Under the pieces are notes generated by a model that saw only the letters and a program-made list of their open reading frames with translations, did not search any database and was not told where the DNA came from. From an uncultured Actinomycetes bacterium (GTDB taxonomy: Bacteria; Actinomycetota; Acidimicrobiia; Acidimicrobiales; Microtrichaceae): a stretch of DNA of 49,706 nt. Of this stretch, positions 46,640-49,706 are shown in pieces (within the stretch, counting starts at the first letter, position 1; each line of letters opens with the position of its first letter). The translations under genes and the position numbers were made by a program. The DNA lies in contig CAIQNH010000043.1 in assembly GCA_903873135.1 (NCBI GenBank), positions 1 to 49,706 on the forward strand. Reading direction: 5' to 3'.

Positions 46640-47611
46640 CCGGCCCACCAGGTCGTCGAGCTGCGCCCGGAGCTCGGCCACCGTGTCGAGCAGCGGCACC
46701 CCCGACGGCGCGACCGAGACCCGCAGGTCGTCGAAGCCGGCCTCGACCAGCGCCGGCACCCCGGCCAGGGCCGACCGCACCGTGTCGCCGAGGGCCGACC
46801 CTGCCTCCGGCGCGGGCACCCGGAGCGCGAGCGCGGCCCGGAGGTCGCCGGCGTCGCCGAGCGGTGTCCGGATGCCGTCCGCGGCTGCCTGGTCGAGCTC
46901 GTGCGCGAGTGCCGAGCGGAAGGACCGCAGCCCCCGCTCGGGTTCGGACAGGCTCCGACCCCAGGGGATCCAGCCCACCCCGAACCGAGCGGTGCGCCGC
47001 ACCACAGGACCGCTCACGCTCCCGCTCACCCAGACCGGGACGGTGGCCTCCGGACGGCTCTGGACCACGACCGGTCCGGCGCCACCGTCGAGCTCGACCG
47101 GCTCGCCCGTCCACAGACGGGCGCAGGTGGCGAGTGTGTCGTCGAGCAGTCGGCCGCGCTCGGCGAAGTCGAGCCCCGCCGCCTCGTACTCGGCACGCTG
47201 CCAACCCACACCGACCCCCAGGTCCAACCGGCCTCCGGAGAGCGCCTCGATGGTGGCGACGGACTTGGCGAGCACCACGGGTCGGCGGAGGGCGGCGATC
47301 ACGATCCCGGTGGCCAGACGGAGGTGCCGGGTCCTCGCCGCCAGGAACGCAGCCACCGACAGCGGCTCCATCCACACCCCGTCGGGACCGGTGGGCTGCA
47401 CGCCACCGGCCAACCCACCCTCGGCCGGATCCCCGTAGGCGCTCAGGTCCGAGCCGAACAGGACGTGGTCGGAGAGGACGACCCGGTCGACCCCCAGTTC
47501 GTCGAGCGCGACGGCGGTCGCGAGCAGGCGCTCGGCCAGCGCCTCGCCCGACCCGGAACGCTCGAAGTTCCGCAGCCCGACGCTCAACTCCACCCGCCGG
47601 GTCGCCGACAC
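46637..47611 (-). CDS. Luciferase-like (LLM) F420-dependent oxidoreductase
   Basis: 324 residues of the bacterial luciferase-like TIM-barrel family. VELSVGLRNFERSG, VVLSDHVLFG, HLRLATGIVIAALRRPVVLAKSVATIEALSGGRLDLGVGVGWQRAEYEAAG and WVSGSVSGPVVRRTARFGVGWIPWG are characteristic. Actinobacterial members mostly use coenzyme F420. Next to the PPOX gene, it suggests an F420 redox pair, though the substrate is unknown. The GTG is leaderless. Confidence 0.9.
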   Translation of the reverse strand: MSATRRVELSVGLRNFERSGSGEALAERLLATAVALDELGVDRVVLSDHVLFGSDLSAYGDPAEGGLAGGVQPTGPDGVWMEPLSVAAFLAARTRHLRLATGIVIAALRRPVVLAKSVATIEALSGGRLDLGVGVGWQRAEYEAAGLDFAERGRLLDDTLATCARLWTGEPVELDGGAGPVVVQSRPEATVPVWVSGSVSGPVVRRTARFGVGWIPWGRSLSEPERGLRSFRSALAHELDQAAADGIRTPLGDAGDLRAALALRVPAPEAGSALGDTVRSALAGVPALVEAGFDDLRVSVAPSGVPLLDTVAELRAQLDDLVGR

Positions 47612-47617
47612 ACCCTC

Positions 47618-47623
47618 ACCGTA
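47618..47623 (-). promoter_or_regulatory. -10 element, leaderless start of LLM oxidoreductase gene
   Basis: TACGGT on the minus strand ends 6 bases before the GTG at 47611. Confidence 0.55.
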
Positions 47624-47678
47624 CCGAGGGCGGAGGCCTGAATGTTGCGATCGCGTTTCATTTCTCGTGGTGCAGGGC

Positions 47679-47684
47679 TAGGGT
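47679..47684 (+). promoter_or_regulatory. -10 element, leaderless start of glucosaminidase gene
   Basis: TAGGGT ends 7 bases before the ATG at 47692. Confidence 0.55.
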
Positions 47685-47691
47685 CTCTCCC

Positions 47692-48375
47692 ATGATCCGG
47701 CCCACCCCCCGACGGGCCCTCGTCGCCGGCGCGTCGGCTGTGCTGATCGCCACCGGAGCGAGTGCCTGCCGGACCGTCGTCCCGACGGTCCCGCTCCCTG
47801 TCCCCGCACCAGCTCCGGCCCCTGCGCCGCCCCAGGTGGCCCCGTGGCCGATTCTCGGGCCGAGTTCCATGAGCGCCGAGCAGTTGACGGCGTGGTTCTC
47901 CTCCCGACCGAGGCCGGGCTCCCGGCCCGCCGTGCCGGTCGCCGAGATCGCCCGCATCTTCATCGAGGAGGGCAACCGGGAGGGCGTCGCCGGGGACCGT
48001 GCCTTCATCCAGGCCGTGCTCGAGACCGGGTGGTTCCGCTTCTCCGACCGCGTGCCGCCGACCTTCCACAACTACGCCGGGATCGGCGCCGTCGACGGCG
48101 GGACGACCGCCGAGCGGTTCCCCGACGCCCGGACCGGGATCCGGGCCCAGATCCAGCACCTGCGGGCGTACGCGACCCCGGGGATCCGCAGCACCGACTT
48201 CGCCTCCCCCGTCGCCGCAGGTCGGACCCGGATGGTGCTCAGCTACATCGCCGGACGTGCCACGTCGTGGTCGCAGATGGGCAAGGGCAACTGGGCCACC
48301 GATCCGGACTACGCCACGAAGCTCGACTCCCTGTACCGGAGCGCCGTCGCCCACGCCGGCGTGACCATCAAGTAG
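47692..48375 (+). CDS. Secreted glucosaminidase-like lipoprotein (GH73-type)
   Basis: 227 residues. Signal peptide RRALVAGASAVLIATGASAC with lipobox Cys26, a Pro/Ala-rich spacer (29-55), then a glucosaminidase-like domain: Glu111 in FIQAVLETGWF is the expected catalytic acid, followed by NYAGIGAVDGGTTAERFPDARTGIRAQIQHLRAYA, typical of muramidase/glucosaminidases of cell-wall turnover. It would be anchored outside the membrane and cleave peptidoglycan glycans. Confidence 0.85.
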   Translation: MIRPTPRRALVAGASAVLIATGASACRTVVPTVPLPVPAPAPAPAPPQVAPWPILGPSSMSAEQLTAWFSSRPRPGSRPAVPVAEIARIFIEEGNREGVAGDRAFIQAVLETGWFRFSDRVPPTFHNYAGIGAVDGGTTAERFPDARTGIRAQIQHLRAYATPGIRSTDFASPVAAGRTRMVLSYIAGRATSWSQMGKGNWATDPDYATKLDSLYRSAVAHAGVTIK

Positions 48376-48386
48376 CTGCTCCGGTC

Positions 48387-48399
48387 GGTCCGGCGGACC
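48387..48399 (+). terminator. Possible terminator hairpin after glucosaminidase gene
   Basis: GGTCC-GGC-GGACC, a 5-base-pair stem with a 3-base loop, 11 bases after the stop. No U tract. Confidence 0.3.
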
Positions 48400-48449
48400 A
48401 GCGTTCCCACTGCGGACTGGGTCGATCTGCCCGTTTCCCGCCGTGTGGG

Positions 48450-48479
48450 TTGTCAAGGATCGGACCCGTGGAGTTCACT
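48450..48479 (+). promoter_or_regulatory. Candidate promoter of the GGDEF gene
   Basis: TTGTCA (48450-48455), an 18-base spacer and TTCACT (48474-48479), which ends 7 bases before the ATG at 48487. The -10 is a poorer match than in the other leaderless genes, but the -35 is better. Confidence 0.4.
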
Positions 48480-48486
48480 GTCGGTG

Positions 48487-49706
48487 ATGGCTCAGACGCG
48501 GGGAGGGGCGGGCGGTTCGGCAGAACCACCCGGGGCCGATCCTGAGCACCGCGTGTCGAGGCTCGTCCTCGAGGCCTTCGTCAGCACCGCCGACTCCATC
48601 TCCATCCTCGAGGCCGTCGAGGACGACTCCGGTCGGACCGTCGACTTCCGGATGGTGTTCACCAATCAGGCCGCATCTCCGGTCACCGGCTACTCCCCGG
48701 AGTTCGCCACCGGGCGGACCGTGAGCGAGCTGTTCCCGGCGAGCGCCGAGTGGCTCGTGGCCCTCTGGTCCGCAGCGATCCGCTCCGGCCAACCGATCGT
48801 CGAGGAGATCGAGCTGCGTCCCGGACAACCGGGTTCACCGTGGATCCGGGAGCAGATCGTGCCGCTCGACGGCGCTGTCGCCATCACCTCTCACGACATC
48901 ACCGCCCGGAAGGAGGCCGAGCGGGAGCTCTGGCACCTGGCCCACCACGATCCGCTCACGGGCCTGCCCAACCGGACGCTCGCCGAGTCCCGGATCGAGC
49001 GCCTCGTCGCACGCGGCGACTGCACGGTGATGTTCATCGACGTCGACCACTTCAAGTCGATCAACGACCGGCTGGGACACATGGCCGGCGACGACATGCT
49101 GGCCCAGGTGGCGGGTCGTCTGCGGTCGTGCATGCGCAACGACGACATCGTCGCCCGGTTCGGCGGGGACGAGTTCGTCGTGTGCGTCTCCGAGGACGAC
49201 CCCGAACGCTCGGGGCCCCGACTGGTCGAGAAGATCATGGACACGATGCGCTACCCGTTCCAGATCGCCGGCCGGAACGTCACCACCACGATCAGCATCG
49301 GTGTCGCCCACGGTCGGGCGGGGGACTCCCCCACCGAGTTGCTGCGCCACGCCGACGCCGCCGTCTACCGCTCCAAGGGGGACGGCCGGGACCGCTGGAC
49401 ACTCTTCGACGACGCGATGGCGCAGACCCTCGCCGCCCAGGACCTGGACGACGCAGCGCTGCGGGCGGCGATCGACGCCCACCAGATCGACTACGAGCCC
49501 GTCCCGTACGTGGGCCTCAACGACGGCCGCCTCCACAGCGTCGTGATGACGGCCTGCTGGGAGCACCCCACCCTGGGTCGTCGGACCATCGGCGAGTACC
49601 TGACCGGATCGCCCGAGCCCAACCTGGTCGGTCGGCTCGACGCCGAACTCCTGCGGGTCGAGGCCGCCCAGGTGGCGGCGACAGCGGCGGACCTCCCCGA
49701 CGGTGC
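48487..49706 (+). CDS. PAS-GGDEF-degenerate EAL signalling protein (runs off right edge)
   Basis: About 406 residues visible. Residues 25-140 look like a PAS sensor (ILEAVEDDSGRTVDFRMVFTNQAASPVTGYSPEFATGRTVSELFP, then VAITSHDITARKEAE). A GGDEF domain follows: DPLTGLPNRTL, FIDVDHFKSINDRLGH and intact GGDEF at 226-230. RNDD at 217-220 forms the RxxD inhibitory site exactly five residues before it, so cyclic di-GMP synthesis with product inhibition is expected. An EAL-like domain begins near 320 (RAAIDAHQIDYEPVPYVGLNDGR), but the EAL triplet is VMT (353-355) and the Arg after it is lost. No membrane helix is seen in the visible part. Confidence 0.88.
   Translation, partial: MAQTRGGAGGSAEPPGADPEHRVSRLVLEAFVSTADSISILEAVEDDSGRTVDFRMVFTNQAASPVTGYSPEFATGRTVSELFPASAEWLVALWSAAIRSGQPIVEEIELRPGQPGSPWIREQIVPLDGAVAITSHDITARKEAERELWHLAHHDPLTGLPNRTLAESRIERLVARGDCTVMFIDVDHFKSINDRLGHMAGDDMLAQVAGRLRSCMRNDDIVARFGGDEFVVCVSEDDPERSGPRLVEKIMDTMRYPFQIAGRNVTTTISIGVAHGRAGDSPTELLRHADAAVYRSKGDGRDRWTLFDDAMAQTLAAQDLDDAALRAAIDAHQIDYEPVPYVGLNDGRLHSVVMTACWEHPTLGRRTIGEYLTGSPEPNLVGRLDAELLRVEAAQVAATAADLPDG

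Overview
The window is about 50 kb of very GC-rich, gene-dense chromosome with many GTG starts and 4-base GTGA start/stop overlaps. The gene content points to an actinobacterium: glutamate synthase, a LytR-CpsA-Psr protein, an MmpL-type exporter, two F420-type enzyme families (luciferase-like and PPOX), cytochrome P450s with small 3Fe-4S ferredoxins, and homologues of mycobacterial genes (glnA4, ilvX, cyp51, cyp123, fadD3). A lineage outside Mycobacterium, possibly Acidimicrobiia, is my inference from the mix of genes; no rRNA or other marker gene is present to prove it. I saw no rRNA, tRNA, CRISPR array, insertion sequence or prophage.

Layout. 1-6408 (minus): start of a family 2 glycosyltransferase, then gltD and gltB (NADPH-type glutamate synthase). 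6586-10475 (plus): CapA-like lipoprotein, M18 aminopeptidase, alpha/beta hydrolase and J-domain protein in a tight operon. 10497-15288 (minus): aldehyde dehydrogenase, ABC1 kinase-like protein, cyclophilin and LCP protein. 15325-19519: divergent aldehyde dehydrogenase and SDR, then a GlnA4-like glutamine-synthetase homologue and an OsmC protein, resembling a gamma-glutamylation route for amines. 19463-24895: small CxxC protein (minus), GlcD-type oxidase, IlvX and a DinG-type helicase. 24899-31087: Baeyer-Villiger-type monooxygenase, SDR/DUF2867 protein, MMPL transporter and two small proteins.

31293-38189 is the most striking part. An unrecognised 422-residue protein diverges from a seven-gene plus-strand run: TetR regulator, CYP123-like P450, SDR, CYP51 (sterol 14-alpha-demethylase), 3Fe-4S ferredoxin, NTF2-like protein and 3-hydroxyisobutyrate-dehydrogenase-like protein. 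Content and order closely follow the mycobacterial cyp51 locus (Rv0767c to Rv0762c plus an Rv0770-like gene). A perfect palindrome overlaps a two-way -10 element between the TetR gene and the divergent gene, so it is probably the regulator's operator.

38208-49706: a chagasin-type protease inhibitor and a membrane microprotein (minus); a FadD3-like CoA ligase, class III CoA-transferase, Ogt and secreted lipase (plus); a second P450 and ferredoxin pair (minus); an SDR; PPOX and luciferase-like F420-type oxidoreductases; a secreted GH73-like glucosaminidase; and the start of a PAS-GGDEF-degenerate EAL protein that runs off the right edge.

A recurring theme is leaderless transcription. At least twelve genes have a TAnnnT hexamer ending 6-9 bases before the initiation codon, including two divergent pairs whose start codons lie only 34 and 43 bases apart.
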